NCBI GenBank assembly: GCA_946479285.1
Contig: CAMLFH010000001.1
Coordinates: 310,001-374,000 of the forward strand
Direction: 5' to 3'
DNA length: 64,000 nucleotides
Source: an uncultured Flavobacteriales bacterium
Lineage (GTDB): Bacteria; Bacteroidota; Bacteroidia; Flavobacteriales; Crocinitomicaceae
Positions 7,914-16,492 of the stretch are shown piece by piece. The notes under the pieces are model-generated. The model was given only the letters and a program-made list of their open reading frames with translations, was not told the origin of the DNA and did no database searches. A program made the position numbers and the translations under genes. Numbering within the stretch: position 1 is the stretch's first letter; each line of letters opens with the position of its first letter.

Positions 7914-9034
7914 CTCTTTAACATTTCGTCTATAACGTTCCAGGTTGTTTCGGCAGTATGATTCCACGAAAATAAAGAAGCGCGTTCCAAACTTTTTTGA
8001 GATAATTCTGCTTGTTTTTGTTCGTCTGACGCCAGATAGAGCATGGCTTTCGAAACTTCATTCACATTGAACGGGTCCACATAAATAGCAGCTTCACCGG
8101 CAACTTCTGGTAAACAGGTCAGGTTCCCGGAAATAATCGGTAAACCACAGCGCATGGCTTCGACCAAAGGAATTCCAAATCCTTCAAAGTAGGGAATGTA
8201 GGTTAAGGCAAAAGCGGCACCCATCAATTTGTTTAGTTCCGACAGCGAAACATGACCCGAAAACAGGATGCGTTTTTTCAGTTCTTCGGAAACATCCGGA
8301 ATGGAAGAGGGGTTATTGGCCCATAAACTTTCTCCAACAATCATCAGATCAATATCCGGATTAATTGCTGCAAATTTCCCGAAAGCTTCAATGAGTCGTC
8401 CTACATTTTTCCGCGGATGAATTGCCCCAACGAAAATGAAGTAAGGCCGTCCGTTTGTTTTTTCAACGCGTATTTTCTGAATTTCTGCTGCGTCCAAAGG
8501 AACAAACGATTCGGAAGCGCCATTCCATGCAACGGTTATTTTGGAAGGAGAAATGCCGTATGATTGTACAATGTCCTGTTTTGAATATTCGGAAACAGTT
8601 AGAATATGATCCGCCTTTTTCGCAAATTTAGGGAAGTATTTGCGCAAATACCTCAGAGGACTTGCCGGAATATCTTCCGGATGGTGCTCAAAATTCAAAT
8701 CGTGGATTACTCCAACCTGCGGGACCGGGGATTTTAAAGACAAATATCCGTCGGGAGAATAGAACAGGTCGATTTTATAGTTCTTCAGTGCGCGTTTGAT
8801 AGACCATTCGAACCACCAAACGAATAAGATCGGATGTCTGGCAGGCGGAAACAAAACTACCGGAGTGACATTCTTTGCAAAAACAAATTTCTCATCGAAC
8901 TTGCGGTCAAAGAAGAACACAAATTCATGTTCCGGATGAGCTTCAACCATGCGTTTCACCACTTCGAAAGTGTACCAGCCAAAACCCTCCATTTTGGAAG
9001 ACAATAAGAAACGTGTGTTTATTCCGATTCGCAT
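7910..9034 (-). CDS. Glycosyltransferase family 4 (GT-B fold)
   Basis: 374 aa, likely a nucleotide-sugar-dependent retaining glycosyltransferase acting at the cytoplasmic face on an envelope polysaccharide. The N-terminal half is Rossmann-like (MRIGINTRFLL; HDLNFEHHPEDIP around 130). The C-terminal domain opens with FVGAIHPRKNVGRLIEAF (about residue 205), and the E-x7-E motif EGFGIPLVE is near residue 285. Length is normal. It is the upstream partner of the frameshifted GH114-like lipoprotein gene, with an ATGA overlap. GH114 enzymes act on galactosamine polymers, so the pair may handle an aminosugar glycan; this is inference. Confidence 0.88.
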   Translation of the reverse strand: MRIGINTRFLLSSKMEGFGWYTFEVVKRMVEAHPEHEFVFFFDRKFDEKFVFAKNVTPVVLFPPARHPILFVWWFEWSIKRALKNYKIDLFYSPDGYLSLKSPVPQVGVIHDLNFEHHPEDIPASPLRYLRKYFPKFAKKADHILTVSEYSKQDIVQSYGISPSKITVAWNGASESFVPLDAAEIQKIRVEKTNGRPYFIFVGAIHPRKNVGRLIEAFGKFAAINPDIDLMIVGESLWANNPSSIPDVSEELKKRILFSGHVSLSELNKLMGAAFALTYIPYFEGFGIPLVEAMRCGLPIISGNLTCLPEVAGEAAIYVDPFNVNEVSKAMLYLASDEQKQAELSQKSLERASLFSWNHTAETTWNVIDEMLKR

Positions 9035-9082
9035 GGTTTCGAAGGTACAAACTATTACGAAAAATTAAGTTGCCTGAAACAA

Positions 9083-9103
9083 AAAAGGGCACTTTCGTGC
9101 CCT
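9083..9103 (-). terminator. Intrinsic terminator of the lipoprotein gene
   Basis: Read on the minus strand: a 7-bp G/C-rich stem (AGGGCAC with GTGCCCT, plus positions 9086-9103) closed by a GAAA tetraloop and followed by six T. It lies 25 bases beyond the stop of the lipoprotein gene ending at 9129 and before the glycosyltransferase start. Confidence 0.8.
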
Positions 9104-9128
9104 CGATCTTATAAATAGAATAAACTGT

Positions 9129-9944
9129 TTAGGAAGCAATGTATAACCTTACATTTGAATTGACAGCATTATAATACAAAGTGCTCAACGTTCCTCCGCT
9201 GGTTATCGCACCATAGTCAGTGTATGGACTTGGTAATTCCGGGCTGTTATAATTGAGTCTTGGCCGATAATGAACGGTGGTGCCATTATAGGTAAAGTTG
9301 CCGAATCCTGCACCTGGTGTAGCACTGGTAGTGAATGTTCTGACTTCCAGGTTATCATTAGGATTTCGTATAGTTTCAAGAAAAACGTTTGAACCGCTTG
9401 CTAAATACAAAAAGGTACTAAACGGATTATTAATAATGTAAACATTTACACATGCAAATGGACTTGTGGATGAAAAACTACTGATAGTCCAGCTGTACTG
9501 AAGTGTTAATGCTTTGCCTGGATCATTGTCTGTTAAAAAGAACTCATACAATTTACCCTTGGGTAGCGTAGAATGGTAATTGTTCCAATCAAAATCCATT
9601 GACACTGCTGACTCTGACTCGAATAAAGCAACAGGTTTTTTTCCGGGTAAAGATGGATCAGCTTCCTTGAACAGAACTTTACAATGCTCTAATTTAGCCT
9701 TGTATTCATCCAGTAACTTTTCGTCATCGCAGGAAAGGTTTAAAGACAAAAAGCCGTTCTCCAAATTTTCTCCTGGAATTTGAATAACCGTTGAGAATTT
9801 ATACTCGTGAGGTTTGACTTCGTGAACTTCAGATTGTTCAAATGATTTTTTTGAAGTAATTTCTTCTTTATTACATGAAGTGAAGAACATCAGGGACATA
9901 GCCGTCAAGGCGAGTCCACCTGTGATAGTGATTTTTTTGTGCAT
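9129..9944 (-). CDS. Lipoprotein of unknown function
   Basis: 271 aa, no family recognised. The signal is a lipoprotein type (MHKKITITGGLALTAMSLMFFTSC, lipobox FTSC). The remainder is hydrophilic and beta-rich, with aromatic strand-like segments such as LQYSWTISSF and VNVYIINNPFSTFLYLAS, ending in RLYIAS. There is no T9SS domain. It stands alone, with its own terminator at 9083-9103 and a 172-bp AT-rich gap to the divergent gene at 10117. Localisation to the envelope is inferred from the lipobox. Confidence 0.8.
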   Translation of the reverse strand: MHKKITITGGLALTAMSLMFFTSCNKEEITSKKSFEQSEVHEVKPHEYKFSTVIQIPGENLENGFLSLNLSCDDEKLLDEYKAKLEHCKVLFKEADPSLPGKKPVALFESESAVSMDFDWNNYHSTLPKGKLYEFFLTDNDPGKALTLQYSWTISSFSSTSPFACVNVYIINNPFSTFLYLASGSNVFLETIRNPNDNLEVRTFTTSATPGAGFGNFTYNGTTVHYRPRLNYNSPELPSPYTDYGAITSGGTLSTLYYNAVNSNVRLYIAS

Positions 9945-10116
9945 AATGATTATTTAAATTTATAACATAATGTTACAAATAAAAACTGAATCATTTACAA
10001 AGCACCTTCTCGTCTTCTATTAGTCGCTTAGTAAGTCTGAATGGAAACCTTAAATATTGCTAACAAAACTCCTTGAAAAGAATAGATTGCTACTTTTAAC
10101 CCCAATCCTGGTTTCA

Positions 10117-10764
10117 ATGAACATTCAATTCCTGCTCATTTTCAGTTTCTTTTTTACCGGTTCAGTAAACGCCCAGTCAAAATCCTCCGGGAAATTCCTG
10201 GAAGATTCCCTGTGTTACAAAATCTGGCTGGTTGACAATAAAATGGGTGGTTATGACGGTTACGAATTCCGGAAGAACGGCGAGTTGAAATTGTTGAATT
10301 ACGATGGATTTATCGGTGAAAAATGGTGGACGAAGGGAAATCATTTGTTTGTGGAGATCCGTTCCAAAAAGAATGGAAAAATACTTAAAACAGATTATAC
10401 CATTAAAAAACAGACTGCAGATTCGTTGGTGTTAACTTACACAGCTTTGGGCCAATCATTTACAGACGTGTATCAAACGCTTACCAATCATGATTTTACC
10501 GATAAACTACTCGGGCATTGGGATGGCAAAGACGGAACATATATCCAGATCGTTCCAAAAAGCAGTTTTCAATTCCAATTAGTGATGCCGATCGGTTCAG
10601 AAGAAATTCCCGATCGAAGTGAAGGTTTCCTGGATAAAGAAAACTCCCGGATCATCTTTTACCCGGAGCAGGAAAGGAAAGAAATGACGGTCTTTTTTGA
10701 GGCCGGTATTGAAAAAATCTCAATCGGGGGGAAACCCTACACGAGAATGTGTTTGGGTAAATAA
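10117..10764 (+). CDS. Secreted protein of unknown function
   Basis: 215 aa from the ATG at 10117, chosen because it gives a signal peptide (MNIQFLLIFSFFFTGSVNAQ); an in-frame TTG at 10057 would add 20 residues. The mature part looks like two copies of a lipocalin-like or META-like strand pattern: DSLCYKIWLVDNKMGGYDGY...FRKNGELKLLNYDGFIGEKW and LLGHWDGKDGTYIQIVPKSSFQ. No catalytic motif or sorting domain is seen. It is not obviously in an operon: 156 bp separate it from the next gene. Function unknown. Confidence 0.72.
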   Translation: MNIQFLLIFSFFFTGSVNAQSKSSGKFLEDSLCYKIWLVDNKMGGYDGYEFRKNGELKLLNYDGFIGEKWWTKGNHLFVEIRSKKNGKILKTDYTIKKQTADSLVLTYTALGQSFTDVYQTLTNHDFTDKLLGHWDGKDGTYIQIVPKSSFQFQLVMPIGSEEIPDRSEGFLDKENSRIIFYPEQERKEMTVFFEAGIEKISIGGKPYTRMCLGK

Positions 10765-10920
10765 TTGTTCAAAATACAGGCGTTCAAAGCGCTGGATTTT
10801 CCCGACAATTGGATTTACTTCCTTCATTTGCAGGAATGACCAGCACATTTATCTAAAATTTCCGGAATAAACAGCCGGCTTCTTTCCAACTTTTCCTAAC
10901 TTCGCGGCATCTTAGTGGAA

Positions 10921-11649
10921 ATGAAGAATAGCGTTAAATATATTTTACAGAAATTGTTGGGTTTACATACCTATCTGTATGTCTTTGCGCTGTATAAAAT
11001 CAGAACACTGCGTTCGGATAAAAAGGAGAACGATTTCTTCACGTTTTTGTCCCTGTTGAAAGACGGTAAAGGCGACGTATTGGACATTGGTGCAAATCTG
11101 GGAATTATGACCGTTCATTTGGCCAATACACTTCCTAACACAACCATCCACGCTTTCGAACCGATGCCGGCAAATGTGAGCGTTTTGAGACGCATTATCG
11201 CAAAATTCAAGCTGAAAACAACGAAAATCCACGAAATTGCTTTGGGCGATGAATCCGGAACGGCGAAAATGGTACTTCCTGTAAACGGACAAACCGTGAT
11301 GCAGGGCCTAAGTCACATCAAGCACGAAACCATTACCGAATGGAACGAAGGAAAAGAAGTGGATGTACCTTTGGACAAATTGGACAATATTTTAAACGGT
11401 CAGCCTATTCAGGCCATCAAAATCGATATTGAGAATTTCGAGTATTTCGCACTAAAAGGCGCAAACCGGATTCTTACATCTAATAAACCGATCATTTACG
11501 CTGAACTTTGGGACAATGAAAACCGCTCCAAATGTTTTGAGTATCTGCGTTCATTCAGTTATTCTATTTTTGTAGGAGAAAACAACCAGGTTGTTCCGTT
11601 TGATTCTTCTAAACATCACACACAAAACTTTATTTTCATCGCAGAATAA
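10921..11649 (+). CDS. FkbM family methyltransferase
   Basis: 242 aa SAM-dependent O-methyltransferase of the FkbM family, often found among polysaccharide genes. The SAM-binding motif I VLDIGANLGIMTVHLA lies at about residues 52-67, with the acidic post-motif HAFEPMPANV near 77-86 and the family's IKIDIENFEYFALKGA near residue 165. ATG at 10921 is preferred over a GTG two codons upstream. A near-consensus -7 box (TAACTTCG, 10897-10904) lies 16 bases before it. The flippase gene starts 9 bases downstream, so the two form a unit. Likely methylates a sugar of an exported glycan; the substrate is inferred only from context. Confidence 0.87.
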   Translation: MKNSVKYILQKLLGLHTYLYVFALYKIRTLRSDKKENDFFTFLSLLKDGKGDVLDIGANLGIMTVHLANTLPNTTIHAFEPMPANVSVLRRIIAKFKLKTTKIHEIALGDESGTAKMVLPVNGQTVMQGLSHIKHETITEWNEGKEVDVPLDKLDNILNGQPIQAIKIDIENFEYFALKGANRILTSNKPIIYAELWDNENRSKCFEYLRSFSYSIFVGENNQVVPFDSSKHHTQNFIFIAE

Positions 11650-11658
11650 CTACCGCTA

Positions 11659-13122
11659 ATGCAAAAACTGTTTTTACGAGGATTAGGCATTACGCTGTTA
11701 TTGAATTTACTGGTTAAACCTGCTACCATTTTCCTGGTTGATATCAAAATGCAAAATGAATTGGGTCTCGATTCATACGGTATTTTCCAGACCATGCTCA
11801 ATTTTACGTTCCTGTTTTCCATGTTGCTCGATATGGGGATTACCAATTTCATGACAAGAATGATTGCGCAGCATCCGCACATGATCCACAAGTACAGCAA
11901 TCGCCTTTTTACTTTCCGGCTGATCCTGGTTTTGGTATATATCATTTGGACGCTTTCCCTGTACTTTATTCTCCGCTTTCCGATGGAATGGCTGTGGGTG
12001 CTCGGCTTGCTGATGATGCACCAGATCAGTATCATCACGGTTAATTATGTGAGAGCATATACGGGAGGTTTGCTGAAATTCGGATTGGATGCGGTACTAT
12101 CAGTTGTGGAACGCTCGGTTTATTTTGTTCTTGGAAGCATCCTGATCTATTCGACATTTATAGAACCGGTAACTTTGAAATGGTTTACCATCATTTTCGT
12201 AGGATCTTCAACCATGTCATTGGTTGTTGCAACTTTCATCTATTTGAAAATTGTTGCCCTGCCTCGCCTGCATTGGGATTCCGACTTCTTCAAAGCTATT
12301 TTCAGGCAATCTTATCCGTATGCGATCTTAGTCATTATCATGATGCTGACTTCTCGTTTGGATGCTGTATTCCTGGAGAAATTGCACCCGGAAGGAACAG
12401 TCCAGGTTTCTTATTACACGCAGAGTTTCCGTTTATTGGATGCATGCTGGATGTTTGCCGTACTTTTCGGAAGCATTTTATTACCGGTTTTTTCGCGCGT
12501 TTTGAAAGACAATACTTCTACAACCGGAATTATGACAAGTGCTTTGAACATCTTGTTTTCGGGTGGTGTTTTAATGATCACCATGACGATCGGAATCAAA
12601 GAATTTTTGTTCGACAAGTTGTATGATGATGCGAACTGGTATTCTTACAATGCCTGGATTTTCCATTCCATTACTTTCATTCCCATGTGTTTTACGGTGG
12701 TTTTCGGAACGCTTTTGACAGCAAACGGCTCGCTTCGTACCATGAATCAGATTGCCTTTCTTTCCTTGATCATAATGTCGGTCCTGAATGTGGTTTTGAT
12801 TCCGTATCTGGGAGCTGTTGGAGCTTCCATTGCTTCCTTAGTTGCGCAATCCACGCTGGGCGTATTACAATACCTCGTGGTTCGTCACCGGATGAAGCAC
12901 CGTTTGGCATCCAATACCTGGTTAAAACTAATGATCATGACTTCCCTGATGATTGGGGCGATGTTCCTGGAAATTAAATTCCAATGGAATCAATTGTACT
13001 ATGCTCTTGCATTGGGAGTTTTGTGGATGCTCCTGGTGTTCGGATTAAAGATCGTTGATTTGGTCCAGGTCCTGAAAATGCTTAGCGGTAATAAGGAAGA
13101 GCCGGTGCCGGATGACAATTAA
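11659..13122 (+). CDS. Lipopolysaccharide/oligosaccharide flippase (Wzx-like, MOP superfamily)
   Basis: 487 aa integral membrane protein with about 14 predicted helices, the normal topology for polysaccharide exporters of the MVF/MOP superfamily. It would flip lipid-linked sugar units across the inner membrane. Visible features include the amphipathic N-terminus (RGLGITLLLNLLVKPATIFL), the motif LGLDSYGIFQTM near residue 35, and repeated helix pairs up to the C-terminal ALALGVLWMLLVFGLKIV. It follows the FkbM gene by 9 bases and precedes galE by 191 bases, fitting a small envelope glycan locus. The substrate cannot be told from sequence. Confidence 0.85.
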   Translation: MQKLFLRGLGITLLLNLLVKPATIFLVDIKMQNELGLDSYGIFQTMLNFTFLFSMLLDMGITNFMTRMIAQHPHMIHKYSNRLFTFRLILVLVYIIWTLSLYFILRFPMEWLWVLGLLMMHQISIITVNYVRAYTGGLLKFGLDAVLSVVERSVYFVLGSILIYSTFIEPVTLKWFTIIFVGSSTMSLVVATFIYLKIVALPRLHWDSDFFKAIFRQSYPYAILVIIMMLTSRLDAVFLEKLHPEGTVQVSYYTQSFRLLDACWMFAVLFGSILLPVFSRVLKDNTSTTGIMTSALNILFSGGVLMITMTIGIKEFLFDKLYDDANWYSYNAWIFHSITFIPMCFTVVFGTLLTANGSLRTMNQIAFLSLIIMSVLNVVLIPYLGAVGASIASLVAQSTLGVLQYLVVRHRMKHRLASNTWLKLMIMTSLMIGAMFLEIKFQWNQLYYALALGVLWMLLVFGLKIVDLVQVLKMLSGNKEEPVPDDN

Positions 13123-13185
13123 TCTGTTACGGGCGATTCATCATATGCACTTTGAAGGCTTTTCTCTTATAGTTAATTTTCCTTT

Positions 13186-13297
13186 GTTGAACTGTACTAA
13201 CGCTTACGCAGTAGCTTGTGCCATCGCTAAAGCTAAGGCGGCATGCGATCAGCGAAGGCGCAACGCTTGTTCAGTTTTTCAAAAGCTGACGCTTTTT
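13186..13297. repeat. Degenerate copy of the 18.4-kb tandem repeat, inverted, ending in a terminator-like hairpin
   Basis: The minus strand of this intergenic block carries the two ends of the repeat seen at 18374-18477: GAACAAGCG next to a GAAAAACTGA stretch (about 13259-13285), and TACAGTTCAA (13186-13195). In the 18.4-kb copies these ends are almost adjacent; here about 57 extra bases, rich in GCG/CGC words, separate them. The right end forms AAAAGC-TGAC-GCTTTT followed by TCTT (13281-13300), a possible terminator for the flippase gene. No credible gene is present. Confidence 0.45.
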
Positions 13298-13299
13298 CT

Positions 13300-13307
13300 T
13301 ATCTTTA
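13300..13307 (+). promoter_or_regulatory. Predicted -7 box for galE
   Basis: TATCTTTA differs from TAnnTTTG at the last base and ends 6 bases before the galE ATG, so the transcript would have little or no leader. Confidence 0.35.
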
Positions 13308-13313
13308 CACTGC

Positions 13314-14339
13314 ATGATTGAAAACAAAGAAATCCTGGTTACCGGTGGAACGGGTTTTATCGGCTCACACACAGCGGTAGAGTTGTTCGAATTGGGTTAT
13401 ACTCCGATTATTTTGGATAATTGCTCGAATTCGACCCCTTCAATTATCAAACAAATCGAGTTAATCAGCGGAAAAGAGTGTGTTTTCTATCAAGGAGATA
13501 TGCGTGATAAAGCATTCCTGCAATCCGTGTTTAAAAAGCATAGTATCCAGGGAGTCATTCATTTTGCAGCCTTCAAAGCCGTTGCAGAATCGGTAGAAAA
13601 ACCCCTTGAATATTACGATAACAACCTCATTTCGCTCATTCATTTATTGAGCTGTATGGAGGAATTCCAGGTGAACAGGATCGTTTTTTCTTCTTCCTGT
13701 ACGGTTTACGGAGTGGAAAATGCACTGGAACCTTTAACGGAAACCATGCCCGTCGGAAAACCAAATTCACCTTACGGCTGGACAAAATGGATGGCTGAAC
13801 AAATGCTGATCGACATCGCTTCTAAAACTGCTTTAGAACCGATCTTTTTGCGCTATTTCAATCCGATTGGAGCACATGCAAGCGGAAAACTGGGGGAATT
13901 CCCGCTTGGACCTCCGAATAATGTGCTTCCGTACATCACGCAGACAGCAGCCGGAATTCGCAAGGAACTGACCATTTTTGGGAAAGATTACAAGACTCCC
14001 GACGGAACTTGTGTCCGTGATTACATCCACGTGACAGATGTTGCAAAAGCACACGTAAAAGCATTGTCTCATCAGTTTGATGGAACGGTTGATATATTTA
14101 ACCTCGGAACAGGAACAGGAACTTCCGTACTTGAATTGGTGAAGTTGTTTGAGAAAGCAACCGGGAAACCGTTGAATTACCAGTTTGGTGCCAGAAGGCC
14201 CGGGGATGTGGATGCATTGTTTGCGGATGTTTCAAAAGCAAAGAAAATTTTAAACTGGAATGCAGAAAGAACCATTGAAGATGCTATTTTAGATGCCTGG
14301 AAATGGGAACAATATCGCTTGAAAAATGAGATTTCTTAA
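13314..14339 (+). CDS. galE: UDP-glucose 4-epimerase
   Basis: 341 aa NAD-dependent epimerase interconverting UDP-glucose and UDP-galactose in the cytoplasm. Signatures are complete: the nucleotide-binding GGTGFIGSH near residues 9-17, SSSCTVYG near 125 with the catalytic Ser/Thr, the active-site tyrosine/lysine in YGWTK near 153, and FNPIGAHASG (residue 180) typical of GalE. Length matches the family. It supplies UDP-sugars for the envelope glycan genes around it. The stop lies within the next gene, whose ATG at 14326 overlaps it by 14 bases, so the two are likely coupled. Confidence 0.95.
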   Translation: MIENKEILVTGGTGFIGSHTAVELFELGYTPIILDNCSNSTPSIIKQIELISGKECVFYQGDMRDKAFLQSVFKKHSIQGVIHFAAFKAVAESVEKPLEYYDNNLISLIHLLSCMEEFQVNRIVFSSSCTVYGVENALEPLTETMPVGKPNSPYGWTKWMAEQMLIDIASKTALEPIFLRYFNPIGAHASGKLGEFPLGPPNNVLPYITQTAAGIRKELTIFGKDYKTPDGTCVRDYIHVTDVAKAHVKALSHQFDGTVDIFNLGTGTGTSVLELVKLFEKATGKPLNYQFGARRPGDVDALFADVSKAKKILNWNAERTIEDAILDAWKWEQYRLKNEIS

Positions 14340-15063
14340 ACTATTAACGGTCTTTTTACTGCTTTCCTTCCAGGGATTGGCTCAACCGGTTGGAAAAGAT
14401 TCTAGTTTGGTTTCACGCCATCGTCCGGGGATATTTTGGTTTTATACAGGTTTTAGACCTGCGAAACCGGGAAAATTGAGAAAATATGATCGTTTAATTC
14501 TCGATGTGACTTACAATCAGTTGCTGCGATCCGGAGGTGTTAAAGCCAATCCATGGAGATCTTTTGGCTGCAATATCAATACTATGTGGGATATTCCTTT
14601 GACCAACGGAAATAAAGTTTCTCTCGGAATAGGTCTGGCTTACAAATACCAGAAAACCGGACCCAAAGGCTTGTTCTTCGCAGACAGTACGAATTCATAC
14701 ACCCATTATTTCCCCGATTCAAGTTATTCCGATTACCGGAAGAACACCTTTGGAAATCACATATTGGCACTTCCCGTTGAATTTCGGTTCAGGACTCCCA
14801 AATGGCAGCATTTTAAAATACATTTGGGCGGTTCAATCGGTTATAGGCTTCAGACCTTTCAAAAGTTGTGGCCTGAAAATAAACATCCGGTGAAGAACAA
14901 AGATCTTCCGGATCAAAACGGGCTGGTTTATGGTATTCATATGCGAATCGGAATCCGAAACTGGGCTTTGTTTGCAGACTACACATTAGCACCACAGTTT
15001 AAGAGCGGTAAGAGTGATAAAATCAATGCTTTAGCTTTTGGAGTTTCGCTTTCGGTTTTTTAA
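14326..15063 (+). CDS. Exported beta-rich protein, probably outer-membrane barrel
   Basis: 245 aa, not assigned to a named family. It has a signal peptide (MRFLKLLTVFLLLSFQGLAQ) and many alternating aromatic strands (LILDVTYNQLL, KVSLGIGLAYKYQK, FKIHLGGSIGYRLQ, MRIGIRNWALFADYTL), ending in LAFGVSLSVF. A terminal aromatic residue of this kind is usual for outer membrane beta-barrels. It overlaps the end of galE by 14 bases. Barrel identity is inferred from strand pattern and terminal Phe; function unknown. Confidence 0.7.
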   Translation: MRFLKLLTVFLLLSFQGLAQPVGKDSSLVSRHRPGIFWFYTGFRPAKPGKLRKYDRLILDVTYNQLLRSGGVKANPWRSFGCNINTMWDIPLTNGNKVSLGIGLAYKYQKTGPKGLFFADSTNSYTHYFPDSSYSDYRKNTFGNHILALPVEFRFRTPKWQHFKIHLGGSIGYRLQTFQKLWPENKHPVKNKDLPDQNGLVYGIHMRIGIRNWALFADYTLAPQFKSGKSDKINALAFGVSLSVF

Positions 15064-15116
15064 TTTTTAGTTCAAATAAAATTCGTTTCAACTCGTCGGA
15101 AAATCGTTTATCTGAC

Positions 15117-15124
15117 TAATTTTG
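15117..15124 (+). promoter_or_regulatory. Predicted -7 box for the mreC operon
   Basis: TAATTTTG is an exact TAnnTTTG match ending 4 bases before the mreC ATG, predicting a leaderless or almost leaderless message. No clear -33 TTG is visible at the usual spacing. Confidence 0.45.
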
Positions 15125-15128
15125 TGTT

Positions 15129-15977
15129 ATGCGCAATTTGATTGCTTTTTTTAAACGATTTCAGATCTTTTTGGTCTTTGTGTTACTCCAACTTGTAGCA
15201 CTTTCTGCGTATATCCAGTATTCACAGTTTGCCCGTCTGCAGGTTTTTTCCAGTGCTTCCCGAATCAACGGAGGTTTGTACGAAGTTCGATACTCGGTTA
15301 CCAAGCATTTTGACCTGGCTGAGACGAATCGGAAATTACAATGGGAAAATGCCCGCTTGCGGGAGAAATTGAAACTTTCCAACTATAAGATTGACCGCGA
15401 CAAGATTATCATTGAAGATACCAGCTATCAACAGCAGTATTTATACATAGCAGCAACAGTAATTAACAATACTTACGACAAGCGAAATAATTACATGACG
15501 ATTGATATTGGTCGGAATCATGGAATTAAAAAAGGATGGGGAGTTGCTTCTTCCAAAGGGGTTGTAGGAGTGGTGCATTTGGTTGGAGAATCTTATTCAG
15601 TTGTTAAAACCATTCTGTCAAAAAATATCAATTTTGATGTCAGCATGCGTGACGGCGGCGCTTTCGGGTTGCTGAAGTGGGATGCGGTTAACCCGAAAAT
15701 TTGCCAGATTTCCGGGATTTCAAATGATATCACTATTAAAAAGTTCACCAAAGTAATCACCCGCGGAGGTTCACGAATGTTTCCGAAAGGAATCCCAGTG
15801 GGGGTCATTACAAAACGCAAATCCATCGAGGGGCGACCTTTGTGGGACCTTCAGGTTCGGATTGCGGAAGATTTTAGAACCATTCAGCATGTTTATGTGA
15901 TCAAGAACGTCAAAGAGGAGGAATTGAGAGAATTGGAGGGAAGAATTCCACCGGATAAAGAAGAGGATTTACAGTGA
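15129..15977 (+). CDS. mreC: Rod shape-determining protein MreC
   Basis: 282 aa periplasmic scaffold of the elongasome linking MreB and MreD with PBP2. One N-terminal membrane helix (about residues 10-30), then a coiled coil (LAETNRKLQWENARLREKLK, residues 62-81), then the beta-rich MreC core with the conserved MTIDIGRNHGIKKGWGV, GVVGVV and FPKGIPVGVI stretches. Length is typical. It begins the operon mreC-mreD-mrdA-rodA, whose genes overlap or nearly so; the mreD GTG overlaps this stop (GTGA). mreB is not adjacent but lies about 13 kb downstream. Confidence 0.93.
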   Translation: MRNLIAFFKRFQIFLVFVLLQLVALSAYIQYSQFARLQVFSSASRINGGLYEVRYSVTKHFDLAETNRKLQWENARLREKLKLSNYKIDRDKIIIEDTSYQQQYLYIAATVINNTYDKRNNYMTIDIGRNHGIKKGWGVASSKGVVGVVHLVGESYSVVKTILSKNINFDVSMRDGGAFGLLKWDAVNPKICQISGISNDITIKKFTKVITRGGSRMFPKGIPVGVITKRKSIEGRPLWDLQVRIAEDFRTIQHVYVIKNVKEEELRELEGRIPPDKEEDLQ

Positions 15978-16492
15978 ATAGTTTTGTCTTAAATAGCATT
16001 CGTTTTGTATTATTTGTACTGTTTCAGGTACTGATCTTAAACAACCTGGAGCCTGGATTAGGCCTCTATGCCATGATCTATCCTTTATTCATCCTGATGC
16101 TCCCCTTTCAAATGGGAACAGTACCGCTCATGCTGGCAAGTTTTGCTTTCGGATTGGTGATAGATTCTTTTTCAAACACCTTTGGACTTCATGCTTCAAG
16201 CGCTGTAGTCATGGCTTTTTTTCGTCCGCTTATTTTCAAATGGCTATCCCCCAGGGACGGATATGACAGTGTGGAATCCGTAAATGTTTATTCGATGGGT
16301 GGCCGCTGGTTTTTGTTTTCCTACGGAACACTTTTGCTGATCCATCATGCCTGGTTTTTTATCATCGAATCGTTTAAATTGAATGAATTCCTTTGGATTC
16401 TCATCAAAATCGGATTAAGCGTGCCGTGTTCTTTTTTATTAAGTTTATTAGTACAATTTATCTTCATTTCTAATAAAAAAGCAGTACGATGA
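15974..16492 (+). CDS. mreD: Rod shape-determining protein MreD
   Basis: 172 aa inner-membrane protein with about five helices, mostly hydrophobic throughout, as expected for MreD. Start GTG at 15974 overlaps the mreC TGA; its own TGA overlaps the mrdA ATG (ATGA). Sequence conservation in MreD is weak, so the call rests on size, topology (LGLVIDSFSNTFGLHASSAV is typical of the third helix region) and position between mreC and the PBP2 gene. Confidence 0.87.
   Translation: MNSFVLNSIRFVLFVLFQVLILNNLEPGLGLYAMIYPLFILMLPFQMGTVPLMLASFAFGLVIDSFSNTFGLHASSAVVMAFFRPLIFKWLSPRDGYDSVESVNVYSMGGRWFLFSYGTLLLIHHAWFFIIESFKLNEFLWILIKIGLSVPCSFLLSLLVQFIFISNKKAVR

Noticed and set aside
10765..10914. Possible tRNA or other RNA gene in the gap before the FkbM gene
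   Set aside because: No cloverleaf, T-loop consensus or terminator-bounded unit could be found; only a near-consensus -7 box for the FkbM gene.
11616..12038. Open frames opposite the start of the flippase gene
   Set aside because: The sense strand encodes a full-length flippase with normal topology; the opposite frames have no family resemblance.
13112..13321. Open frame of 69 codons across the flippase-galE gap
   Set aside because: It overlaps the end of the flippase gene and the galE start, consists largely of the repeat sequence, and has no signal or domain.
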